Assembly: GCF_009299835.1 (NCBI RefSeq)
Contig: NZ_VKCZ01000019.1
Span: 496,001 to 560,000 of the forward strand
From: Microlunatus speluncae
GTDB taxonomy: Bacteria; Actinomycetota; Actinomycetes; Propionibacteriales; Propionibacteriaceae
Reading direction: 5' to 3'
Length of the DNA stretch: 64,000 nt
How positions within the stretch are numbered: position 1 is the stretch's first letter; each line of letters opens with the position of its first letter. Both the position numbers and the translations under genes were made by a program. Shown piece after piece: positions 49,783 through 56,596 of this stretch. The notes under the pieces are model-generated. The model was given only the letters and a program-made list of their open reading frames with translations. It did not search any database and had not been told where the DNA came from.

Positions 49783-50868
49783 ATGAGCCTGAGCTTTCCC
49801 GTTACCCCGAACCCGACCCCGCGGACCGATGCCGAGCGCGCAACGATCCTGGAGAATCCGGGTTTCGGCACGAACTTCACCGATCACATGGCGGTCGCCA
49901 CCTGGACCGCCGATCAGGGTTGGGGTGACGCCGGCGTGGTGCCGTACGGGCCGTTCAGCATCGATCCGGCCTCGGCCGTGCTGCACTACGCGCAGGAGAT
50001 CTTCGAGGGTCTGAAGGCCTATCACCACGCCGACGGTTCGGTCTGGCTGTTCCGGCCCGACCGCAACGCCGCGCGGTTCGCCCGGTCCGCGCACCGGTTG
50101 GCGCTGCCCGAGCTGCCGGCCGCGGACTTCATCGGCAGCATCGAGGCGCTGGTCGCCGCCGACCGGCCCTGGGTGCCGACGCGGGAGGAGCAGAGCCTCT
50201 ACCTGCGCCCGTTCATGTTCGCCTCCGAGGTGTTCCTCGGAGTGCGCCCGTCGGCCAAGGTCACCTATGCCTGCATCGCCAGCCCGGCCGGCGCCTACTT
50301 CAGTTCGGGGGTGAAGCCGGTCAAGATCTGGATCACCACCAGCTACAGCCGGTCGGCCCCCGGCGGGACCGGCGCGGCCAAGTGTGGCGGCAACTACGCG
50401 GCCAGCCTGATCGCGCAGGCCGAGGCGGCCGAGAACGGCTGCGACCAGGTGCTGTTCGCCGACGCGGCCGAGCACACCTGGCTGGAAGAGCTGGGCGGGA
50501 TGAACGTCTATCTGGTCACCGCCGATGATCAACTGCTCACTCCGGAGCTGTCCGGCACGATCCTCGAGGGCGTCACCCGGGACTCGATCCTGGTGCTGGC
50601 CAAGGAGCACGGGCTGACCCCGGTGGAACGCAAGATCAGCATCGCCGAGGTGCTGGAGGGGGTGCAGTCCGGTGCCGTCCGCGAGGTGTTCGCCTGCGGT
50701 ACGGCCGCGGTGATGACGCCGATCGCCGAGCTGAAGAACGCCGAGCGGGCTCACCGGGTCGGCAACGGCGAAGCCGGCGAGGTGACCACGGCACTGCGCT
50801 CGGCCCTGCTGGACATCCAGTACGGGCGGGTCGAGGACAGCCACGGCTGGCTGCACCGGGTCTCCTGA
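49783..50868 (+). CDS. ilvE: branched-chain amino acid aminotransferase
   Basis: IlvE, 361 aa, class IV PLP aminotransferase making valine, leucine and isoleucine from their keto acids with glutamate. The PLP Lys is in GTGAAKCGGNYAASL; LHYAQEIFEGLKAY and the late CGTAAVMTPIAEL are family signatures. ATG 49783 is preceded by AAGGAG at about ten bases, so this transcript has a leader. It closes the set of pathway enzymes (ilvBNC, ilvD, leuB, cimA) spread over this window. Confidence 0.96.
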   Translation: MSLSFPVTPNPTPRTDAERATILENPGFGTNFTDHMAVATWTADQGWGDAGVVPYGPFSIDPASAVLHYAQEIFEGLKAYHHADGSVWLFRPDRNAARFARSAHRLALPELPAADFIGSIEALVAADRPWVPTREEQSLYLRPFMFASEVFLGVRPSAKVTYACIASPAGAYFSSGVKPVKIWITTSYSRSAPGGTGAAKCGGNYAASLIAQAEAAENGCDQVLFADAAEHTWLEELGGMNVYLVTADDQLLTPELSGTILEGVTRDSILVLAKEHGLTPVERKISIAEVLEGVQSGAVREVFACGTAAVMTPIAELKNAERAHRVGNGEAGEVTTALRSALLDIQYGRVEDSHGWLHRVS

Positions 50869-50897
50869 CCCGTGCGTCCCATCATGATCAACTGTTC

Positions 50898-51392
50898 ATG
50901 ATCAATCCGCGGCAGTTGGCCGTCCGGGCCGCGGCCCGGGCCTGGAAACAGGTCCGCGGCCGGGCTCAGTGGCGGCTGCTGTGGCTGCGTCATCCGACCT
51001 TCATGATCGGTGTCACCGGGGCGGTCTTCGACGACGACGGGCGGGTGTTGCTGCTGCGGCACCGGTTCTGGGCCGGCTGCCAGTGGGGTCCGCCGTCCGG
51101 TTACATGGTCCGCGGCGAGACGTTCGAGCAGGCCCTGGCCCGGGAGACGGCCGAGGAGACCGGGCAGCAGCTGACCGATATCCGGGTCCGCTTTGTCCGG
51201 TCCGGGTTCCGGCTTCGGATCGAGGCCTACCTGTCCGCCCGGCTGGTCCCGTCCGGGCCGTTACGCCTCGAGGAGGCCGAGATCCTCGAGGCCCGCTTCT
51301 TCGAAGTCGATGAACTTCCCGCCGCCTTGCGCCGGATCCACCGCGAACTGATCGAGCAGGTCCACGCTGAGCACTTATCCCGAGGTCGTTGA
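50898..51392 (+). CDS. NUDIX hydrolase
   Basis: A 164-aa NUDIX protein. The signature G-x5-E-x7-REUxEExGU is seen as GYMVRGETFEQALARETAEE followed by TG. It comes after a strand HPTFMIGVTGAVFDDDGRVL. The first 30 residues are basic and may bind nucleic acid or lie outside the domain. The substrate class (nucleotide sugars, dinucleotides, oxidised nucleotides) cannot be told. It follows ilvE by 29 bp and might be co-transcribed. Confidence 0.88.
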   Translation: MINPRQLAVRAAARAWKQVRGRAQWRLLWLRHPTFMIGVTGAVFDDDGRVLLLRHRFWAGCQWGPPSGYMVRGETFEQALARETAEETGQQLTDIRVRFVRSGFRLRIEAYLSARLVPSGPLRLEEAEILEARFFEVDELPAALRRIHRELIEQVHAEHLSRGR

Positions 51393-51441
51393 GTCCGGGA
51401 CCAGGGTGTCCACTCCAACAGCGGCGCTTGGGAAAGTGGCG

Positions 51442-51936
51442 CTACCGGGCGAAGTCTGGGGTCTTGCGATTCGCGACGTGATCGCGCCAGGTCGTCGTCG
51501 CCTTGGTGATGTCGTTATCGGTGTCCAGTCGCTGCACCGCTACGGGACCGCCTACGACCTGATAGCCGTGCTTCCCGCGGCCTGCCGCTAGCACGTACGT
51601 CTGCCCGGGGGTCAACGGTTCCTGATCTTCCATAACCCAGGTCACTTTGCCACTTGTACCGCCGTACTGGAGAAATGTTTCAGACGGCTCGGCCTTCCCC
51701 AAGATCACTTCCACGACGGTTACTTGGAACTTCGTGGCGATAATGGGGTCGCTCACTGTATCGTGCGCGGCCTCCACACGGCCAATGACTACGACATCCG
51801 CGTAGCCGGCGACCAATTGCGGATCGGTCACATCGAAACTGTAGGAGCCACTGAGGGTTTCGGTGCGATGAGGGCTCAATAGGTTGACCCCAACGACGAT
51901 TGCGACGACGAGCATGGTCGCTACACCAAATGGCAA
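51442..51936 (-). CDS. hypothetical exported protein, probably frameshifted at its start
   Basis: A protein of about 164 aa. An N-terminal hydrophobic segment (MLVVAIVVGVNLL) is followed by an outside domain with YADVVVIGRVEAAHD and PLTPGQTYVLAAG, resembling an OB-like or beta-barrel fold; no family recognised. The only start in this frame is TTG 51936, in mid-segment. Another frame from ATG 51973 gives MTKKSSKPRLIVIAI, a normal basic signal start, and removing one T near 51929 joins the two exactly. So the gene is either frameshifted or carries a sequencing error. GC here is clearly lower than in its neighbours. Confidence 0.6.
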   Translation of the reverse strand: MPFGVATMLVVAIVVGVNLLSPHRTETLSGSYSFDVTDPQLVAGYADVVVIGRVEAAHDTVSDPIIATKFQVTVVEVILGKAEPSETFLQYGGTSGKVTWVMEDQEPLTPGQTYVLAAGRGKHGYQVVGGPVAVQRLDTDNDITKATTTWRDHVANRKTPDFAR

Positions 51937-52070
51937 TCACGATGAGTCTCGGTTTTGAGGATTTCTTGGTCATGTCCGTGGTCCCAGACTAGGAAATGGG
52001 CTTGCGCTGTTATGCATGACATTGCGATTAGGATAATCGCAGCCAGCAATATTCCGAGTGGTCTGAACAT
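51921..52070 (-). CDS. possible 49-aa small membrane or secreted protein
   Basis: A frame from ATG 52070 to TAG 51921 encodes an N-terminal hydrophobic stretch (FRPLGILLAAIILIAMS), an AQA-type cleavage-like site and a His-rich tail (AHFLVWDHGHDQ). It overlaps the proposed start of the gene at 51442. It sits in an AT-richer patch and has no clear ribosome site, so it may be chance. Confidence 0.3.
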   Translation of the reverse strand: MFRPLGILLAAIILIAMSCITAQAHFLVWDHGHDQEILKTETHRDCHLV

Positions 52071-52125
52071 CCCCAAAACCTGATCCGCGATGCCCAGGCC
52101 GAGTACGTACGCTGAGCGGGTCGGG

Positions 52126-53136
52126 TCAGCCGGCGGGCCAGCCCGAGGTCAGTTCGTCGAGCACGGATTCGTAACCCTGGAAGCCGTACGAGCCGACCGA
52201 GGACTGCGAGTTGATCTTGACCACCCGGCCCGCGCGGACCGCCGCCAGCTGCTGCCAGGTCGGGGCCGCCTCGAGCTCGGCCAGCGCCGCCTCACCGGCC
52301 GGCCCCGAGTTGTGCATCACCACGATCGTGTCGCCGGTCAGGATGTCCAGCCGCTCCGGACTGATCAACATGAACGTCTTGTCCTCGCTCGCCTCGGCGC
52401 CCTCGGCCGCCGGCACCACGGCTGCGCCCCGCTCGCTCAGCCACCGGGCGACCGACGATCCGGTCGAACTGTAGGCGCGGAACTGCTGGTCGCCGATGCC
52501 GAGCACGATCGACACCGAGCCGAGGTCGCCGAGCCGGCCCAGCTGCTCGTCGCAGCGGTGATCGAACTCCTGCACCACCCGCTCCGCCTCGGCTTCGCGC
52601 CCGACGGCCGCGGCGATCGCGCGCAGGCTCACCGCGGCGTCGGTGAAGTCCACGTCCACGGCGACGGTCGGGGCGATCTGGGACAGCCCCGGATACACCT
52701 CTTCAATGCCGCCGGTGTAGCCGACGATGACGTCGGGATGCAGCGCGGTCACCGGTTCCAGCGCGGGCTCGTCCGCTCCGCTCGCCACCGGCAGCACCGT
52801 GACGTCGGCGGCCTGCTCGGCCACCAGCGCGGGGAAGTCGGTCCCGATGATGCTCTTGTGCGTCAGCGCGCCGACCGGCGTGATGCCGAGGGCCAGCAGA
52901 TGTGGCAGGGCTCCGCGGCGATCGAGGGCCACGACCCGGGCGGGGTTCACCGGGACGTCGGCCGTGCCGAGCGGGTGGGTGACGGTCCGGGTGGCCTCGG
53001 CCGGCCCGGCCGCTCCCGGGGTTGAGCAGCCGGCGACGGCGAAGGTCGTGAGGCCGACCAGGGCGAGGAGGCTGCGACGGGACAGCGGCGGCATGGGTCG
53101 GGCCGCGAGGTCTGCGGACGGCGACGGAATGATCAT
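52126..53136 (-). CDS. iron-siderophore ABC transporter substrate-binding lipoprotein
   Basis: A 336-aa FecB/FepB-type binding protein. A signal peptide with RRSLLALVGLTTFAVAGC gives a lipobox Cys near residue 37, and the twin Arg hints at Tat export. The mature part has the two-lobed fold of class III binding proteins: VPVNPARVVALDRRGALPHL, HPDVIVGYTGG and VVKINSQSSVGSYGF. It should deliver ferric siderophore to a permease encoded elsewhere. An IdeR-like box overlaps its promoter, and TAATCT six bases before the ATG predicts a leaderless message, which supports the start at 53136. Confidence 0.9.
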   Translation of the reverse strand: MIIPSPSADLAARPMPPLSRRSLLALVGLTTFAVAGCSTPGAAGPAEATRTVTHPLGTADVPVNPARVVALDRRGALPHLLALGITPVGALTHKSIIGTDFPALVAEQAADVTVLPVASGADEPALEPVTALHPDVIVGYTGGIEEVYPGLSQIAPTVAVDVDFTDAAVSLRAIAAAVGREAEAERVVQEFDHRCDEQLGRLGDLGSVSIVLGIGDQQFRAYSSTGSSVARWLSERGAAVVPAAEGAEASEDKTFMLISPERLDILTGDTIVVMHNSGPAGEAALAELEAAPTWQQLAAVRAGRVVKINSQSSVGSYGFQGYESVLDELTSGWPAG

Positions 53137-53142
53137 GGCAAT

Positions 53143-53164
53143 AGATTAGGGTAGCCAAACCTCA
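53143..53164 (-). promoter_or_regulatory. IdeR/DtxR-like iron box over the -10 region
   Basis: The 19-bp site 53146-53164 (TTAGGGTAGCCAAACCTCA on the plus strand) matches the IdeR consensus at 15 of 19 positions by my count. It overlaps the -10 box TAATCT (53143-53148, minus strand). Iron-loaded IdeR would block transcription, so the gene should be on when iron is low. Confidence 0.7.
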
Positions 53165-53962
53165 GTTGTGATCGCGGATCGGATTCCGAGCGTTCTCCGT
53201 CGACGCGGGGTCGCCCGCCTCGATGCCTTCCGGCAGTCCGGCGCCTCGGCGTCGGGCCGCATTCACCCGTTGCAGCCGTACGACAGCGACGACCATCGCG
53301 ACCTCCAGGAGAATCGCGACGATCGCCAGCCAGCCGATCCCGAACGTCAGCCCGACGCCGATCAGGACCGCGTTCAGGACCAGCGGCGGCCCCAGGATCA
53401 GCGCCGCGCGGTTGCGGCTGAAGTGCTCGCGCGAGGGATCGAGCATGCTCTCCTCGATGGCCTGGCGCGGCCGCAGCAGGATCTGCAGCGGCCACAGGAC
53501 CACGACGTAGCAGGCCAGTGCCAGCAGCACCCCGGCGACGTAGCCGAGCAGGCCGAACAACACCGACGGCGCCGCCGGACCGTCGGCCGGGAACCAGTAG
53601 TGCCACTTGTCCGCAGCCTGGGCTGCCGCCAGGGCGCCGGACGCCCGGGTGACGAGCTCGGCGACGCCCATCGCGAGGACGGCCCCCACCGCGCCGAAGA
53701 ACGGGAACAGCAGCCAGCGGCGCTGCACCTTCGCCAGCGAGAGGTCGTGCTCGCGATCCCAGGCCAGTTCCAGCGTCGGGAACGCGCCGGCGATCGCCGG
53801 GCCGAGGAACATGAGCCAGCTGAGCGGGTTCTCGCCCTCCTGGTCGCCGACGGCCAGGACGAACCCGGCCGCGCTGCCCAGGACACCGAGCACCGTGACG
53901 ATCACGGCCGGCACCGTGTAGTTCTGCACGACCCAGGTGCGGACGCGGCTGCGGTTCGCCAT
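53162..53962 (-). CDS. six-helix membrane protein, unknown function
   Basis: A 266-aa integral membrane protein with about six helices, such as TVPAVIVTVLGVLGSAAGFV, FPFFGAVGAVLAMGVAELV, VLFGLLGYVAGVLLALAC and IGWLAIVAILLEVAMVVAVV. The C-terminal 35 residues are basic then hydrophilic. I recognise no family. The 3' end carries part of the iron box of the gene downstream. It is divergent from merR at 54036. Confidence 0.72.
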   Translation of the reverse strand: MANRSRVRTWVVQNYTVPAVIVTVLGVLGSAAGFVLAVGDQEGENPLSWLMFLGPAIAGAFPTLELAWDREHDLSLAKVQRRWLLFPFFGAVGAVLAMGVAELVTRASGALAAAQAADKWHYWFPADGPAAPSVLFGLLGYVAGVLLALACYVVVLWPLQILLRPRQAIEESMLDPSREHFSRNRAALILGPPLVLNAVLIGVGLTFGIGWLAIVAILLEVAMVVAVVRLQRVNAARRRGAGLPEGIEAGDPASTENARNPIRDHN

Positions 53963-54035
53963 CCGGCGACCCTATGGGGTGCCGGGGGCCCGCCGCGCTT
54001 GACCTTCAGGTTGGTCGAATCAGCACGATGGTGCC

Positions 54036-55187
54036 GTGAACTCCGCAGACCTGCTCACCATCGGCGTCTTCGGCCGGCTGGTCGGGCTGACCCCGAGCGC
54101 GTTGCGGTTCTACGACGATTGCGGGCTGCTCCGGCCGCGCGAGATCGATCCGCAGACCGGCTACCGCTATTACGGCCGGGATCAGCACCAGGCGGCCATC
54201 CTGCTGCGGCGGACCAGGGAGCTCGAGCTGCCGCTGGCCCAGGCCGCGGAGGTGCTGGCGGGCCCACCGGCGCGAGCGGCCGAGATCCTGCGCGGCCACG
54301 CGGCCGGTCTGGGCGCCCGGGCGGAGCGGATGGCACGGGTGGCGGCCGAGCTGATCGCGTCGTTGGACGGTGCGGACCGGGTGGGGTCCGACGGACGGCC
54401 CGGGCCGGAGGCCGGAACCGCGGTCGAGGTCGTCGGCCCCGAGTTGGCGGCGGCGATCCGCCAGGTGGGTACGGCAGCGGGACGGCCCGAGTCACCGGGC
54501 GGCCGCGGGGTGTTGCTCGAACTCGACGAGGCCGGATCCGAGCTCAGCGTCGTGGCCGGCGGCGACGCCTGGCTGGCGGTGCGGACGCTGACCGCGCGGG
54601 TCTCCGGCACCGGCTCGGCCCGGCGGCTGGCGATCGGGCCGACGGAGCTCGGCCCGGTCGTCGGGCTGGCCCGGCGGGCGGACCTGGTCGTGGTCCGGTT
54701 CGGCTCGCCGCGGTGGCCGACCGCGGAACCCGTCCCGGCGGCCGGGGTCGTCCGCGCGGCCGGAGCCGACCTGACCGCCGGGTCCGAGGGCCTGCGGCTG
54801 ACCCGGGTGCCCGACCTGCATCCCAGTCATCGCGTGGTGTTCGCCGAGCTGGCTCCCTGGCGATCCCGGGTGATCATGGATCGGCGGGCGGCGGACGAGG
54901 CGCTGCGATCGGTGCGGGGGAGCGCCCGGCTGGTCATCGACCATGATCAGGTCGAGTTCCATCCGGCCGAGTTCGGCGCCGCTGCTCCGGCCCGGGTGCC
55001 GGCCGTCTGTCGGGGAGCGTCGATGACGATCGCCTTCGCCGTCGACGTGCTGGGACCGGCGCTCGAATCCGGGATCGGCCCCGACGTGTTGCTGGAGCTG
55101 GCCGGCCCCGATCGTCCGGCCCTGATCCGCAGCGCCGACCAGGGCAGCTTCACGGTGTTGATCATGCCGCAGCTGCCTGTCTCGTGA
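54036..55187 (+). CDS. MerR regulator fused to sliding-clamp-like domains
   Basis: A 383-aa protein. Residues about 5-75 are a MerR winged helix: LLTIGVFGRLVGLTPSALRF, YDDCGLL and TGYRYYGRDQ, then a coiled helix to about 115. The rest does not look like a ligand domain. It resembles DNA polymerase III beta clamp units: GVLLELDEAGSELSVVAGGD with LAVRTL, and a last part IAFAVDVLGPALE ... ELAGPDRPALIRSADQG ... FTVLIMPQLP that closely follows the third domain of DnaN. Two to three such units could fit. The stop overlaps the MFS start (GTGA), so the pair is likely a regulator with its transporter. Confidence 0.78.
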   Translation: MNSADLLTIGVFGRLVGLTPSALRFYDDCGLLRPREIDPQTGYRYYGRDQHQAAILLRRTRELELPLAQAAEVLAGPPARAAEILRGHAAGLGARAERMARVAAELIASLDGADRVGSDGRPGPEAGTAVEVVGPELAAAIRQVGTAAGRPESPGGRGVLLELDEAGSELSVVAGGDAWLAVRTLTARVSGTGSARRLAIGPTELGPVVGLARRADLVVVRFGSPRWPTAEPVPAAGVVRAAGADLTAGSEGLRLTRVPDLHPSHRVVFAELAPWRSRVIMDRRAADEALRSVRGSARLVIDHDQVEFHPAEFGAAAPARVPAVCRGASMTIAFAVDVLGPALESGIGPDVLLELAGPDRPALIRSADQGSFTVLIMPQLPVS

Positions 55188-56446
55188 CGATGAGAGTCGC
55201 CGACCGGGTCCGGTCGCGGTCCGCCGGCCGGGCGTTGTGGATCGGCGGCAGTACCGTCGTCGGCACGGCCGACGTGATGCTCTTCTTCGTCATCGCCTGG
55301 ATCGCGTCCGGGCTCGGAGCGACCGCCAGCACCTTGATCAACTTGTTGATAGCGGTACCGCGGACGGTACTGCTGGTGTTCGGCGGGACGCTCAGCGACC
55401 GGTTCGGCGCCCGTCGAATGTTGATCATCACCGATTCGTGCCGGGTCCTCACGGTGCTCGTCGCGACGGTCGCGATCATGGTCGTTCCACCCGGTCTGGC
55501 CTGGCTCGCGGTGTTCACCCTCGTCCTCGGGGTGATCAGCGCCTTCTCGATGCCGGCGGCGAGCACGATGCCACGGCTGTTCGCGACGATCGACGAGCTG
55601 CCCAAGCTCTGGGCCAAGGTGAGCGGACTGGCCCAGGTCGGTCGGATGATCGGACCGCCGCTCGGCGGCGTCGCGCTGGTCGCCGTCGGCGCGGCGGGCG
55701 TGTTCGTGATCGATCTGGCGGCGGCGATGATCATGATCGGGGTGCTGATCCTGGTCCGGCCGCCCTACCGGCTGCCGGCCGAACCGTCGTCGGAGTCGGT
55801 GCTGCGGCAGTCCTGGGCGGGACTGCGCGCGGCGGCCCGGACCCCCGGCATCCCGTCGATGTACGGCGCGACGGCGCTGGTGGCCTCCGGCGTCCTGCCG
55901 ATCGTGTTCTTGTGTCTGCCGCTGCTCGCCCGGGAGCGAGGGTGGACGGCCGCCGCGACCGGCGTCGTCGAGGCCGGCTGGATCGCCGGCTCGCTCGTGA
56001 TCACCCTCGGGATCGCTCGGTGGGGCATTCTGCACCGGATCGGGCCGGCCATGATCACCGGACCGCTGCTGGCCGCCGTCGGGGCCGGCCTGCTAGCGGC
56101 GGCACCCGCCTATGCGGCGGCGCTGGTCGGTTTCGTCCTGATGGGCATCGGCACCGTCGTCTACACCAGTCACCTCGGGCCGCTGCTGCTGGACTGGACT
56201 CCGGCGGGCATGGTGTCCCGGTTCCAGGCTTTGTTCGTGCTGGTCCAATCGGCGCCGCAGGTGGTCACCATCGCCGCGTTCGGCGCGGTCGCCGAACTGG
56301 TCGGACCGGCGTCGGCCACTGGTGCCGCGGCGGTGATCTGTGCGGCCGCGGGCCTGGTCGTGGCTCTGAGTCCCCGACTGCGCACGGCCACCCGACCTGT
56401 CTCAGATTCTGGGACAAGTGATCCGGATTCTGTCGCGGCGGGGTAA
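55184..56446 (+). CDS. MFS transporter coupled to the MerR-clamp gene
   Basis: A 420-aa major facilitator with about 12 helices. MLFFVIAWIASGLGATASTL and the loop FGGTLSDRFGARRMLIITDS place it near the MFS_3 macrolide/enterobactin exporters; PRLFATIDELPKLWAKVSGL marks the middle. A drug or metabolite exporter is most likely. The GTG overlaps the regulator's stop by four bases; ATG 55190 is the alternative. The stop codon overlaps the -10 region of the cimA leader transcript. Confidence 0.85.
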   Translation: MTMRVADRVRSRSAGRALWIGGSTVVGTADVMLFFVIAWIASGLGATASTLINLLIAVPRTVLLVFGGTLSDRFGARRMLIITDSCRVLTVLVATVAIMVVPPGLAWLAVFTLVLGVISAFSMPAASTMPRLFATIDELPKLWAKVSGLAQVGRMIGPPLGGVALVAVGAAGVFVIDLAAAMIMIGVLILVRPPYRLPAEPSSESVLRQSWAGLRAAARTPGIPSMYGATALVASGVLPIVFLCLPLLARERGWTAAATGVVEAGWIAGSLVITLGIARWGILHRIGPAMITGPLLAAVGAGLLAAAPAYAAALVGFVLMGIGTVVYTSHLGPLLLDWTPAGMVSRFQALFVLVQSAPQVVTIAAFGAVAELVGPASATGAAAVICAAAGLVVALSPRLRTATRPVSDSGTSDPDSVAAG

Positions 56447-56449
56447 GAC
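56444..56449 (+). promoter_or_regulatory. -10 box of cimA leader transcript
   Basis: TAAGAC is seven bases before the leader peptide ATG at 56457, so transcription should begin at or next to that ATG. It overlaps the MFS stop. I see no convincing -35. Confidence 0.5.
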
Positions 56450-56456
56450 TTAGCCC

Positions 56457-56486
56457 ATGCGGTCGTACTCGATCATTATCAGCTAG
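56457..56486 (+). CDS. cimA leader peptide MRSYSIIIS
   Basis: A nine-codon frame with three consecutive Ile codons (ATC ATT ATC), ending in TAG just as a hairpin begins. It has no ribosome site and appears leaderless, like the ilvB leader. A ribosome stalled for lack of charged Ile-tRNA would change hairpin choice and allow read-through into cimA. Confidence 0.72.
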   Translation: MRSYSIIIS

Positions 56487-56542
56487 CGCGTCGAACAGCA
56501 GTTCGGCGCGCCAACCTCTCGTACTCCCACGAGAGGTTTTTT
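56486..56542 (+). terminator. cimA attenuator hairpin and intrinsic terminator
   Basis: A first hairpin spans 56486-56511 (GCGCGTCGAAC against GTTCGGCGCGC). The terminator has arms CCTCTCG (56515-56521) and CGAGAGG (56530-56536), followed by six T at 56537-56542. It lies 55 bp before cimA and inside its transcript, so it must be conditional. Confidence 0.78.
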
Positions 56543-56596
56543 GTTTGTGCCGCGCGCCCTCCAGCCACCCGCCACCCGACCTCAAGGACCAAGCTC

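Noticed and set aside
48616..50856. A 746-codon fusion frame including leuB
   Set aside because: The part beyond 49677 is opposite ilvE and not protein-like; LeuB is normally about 350 aa.
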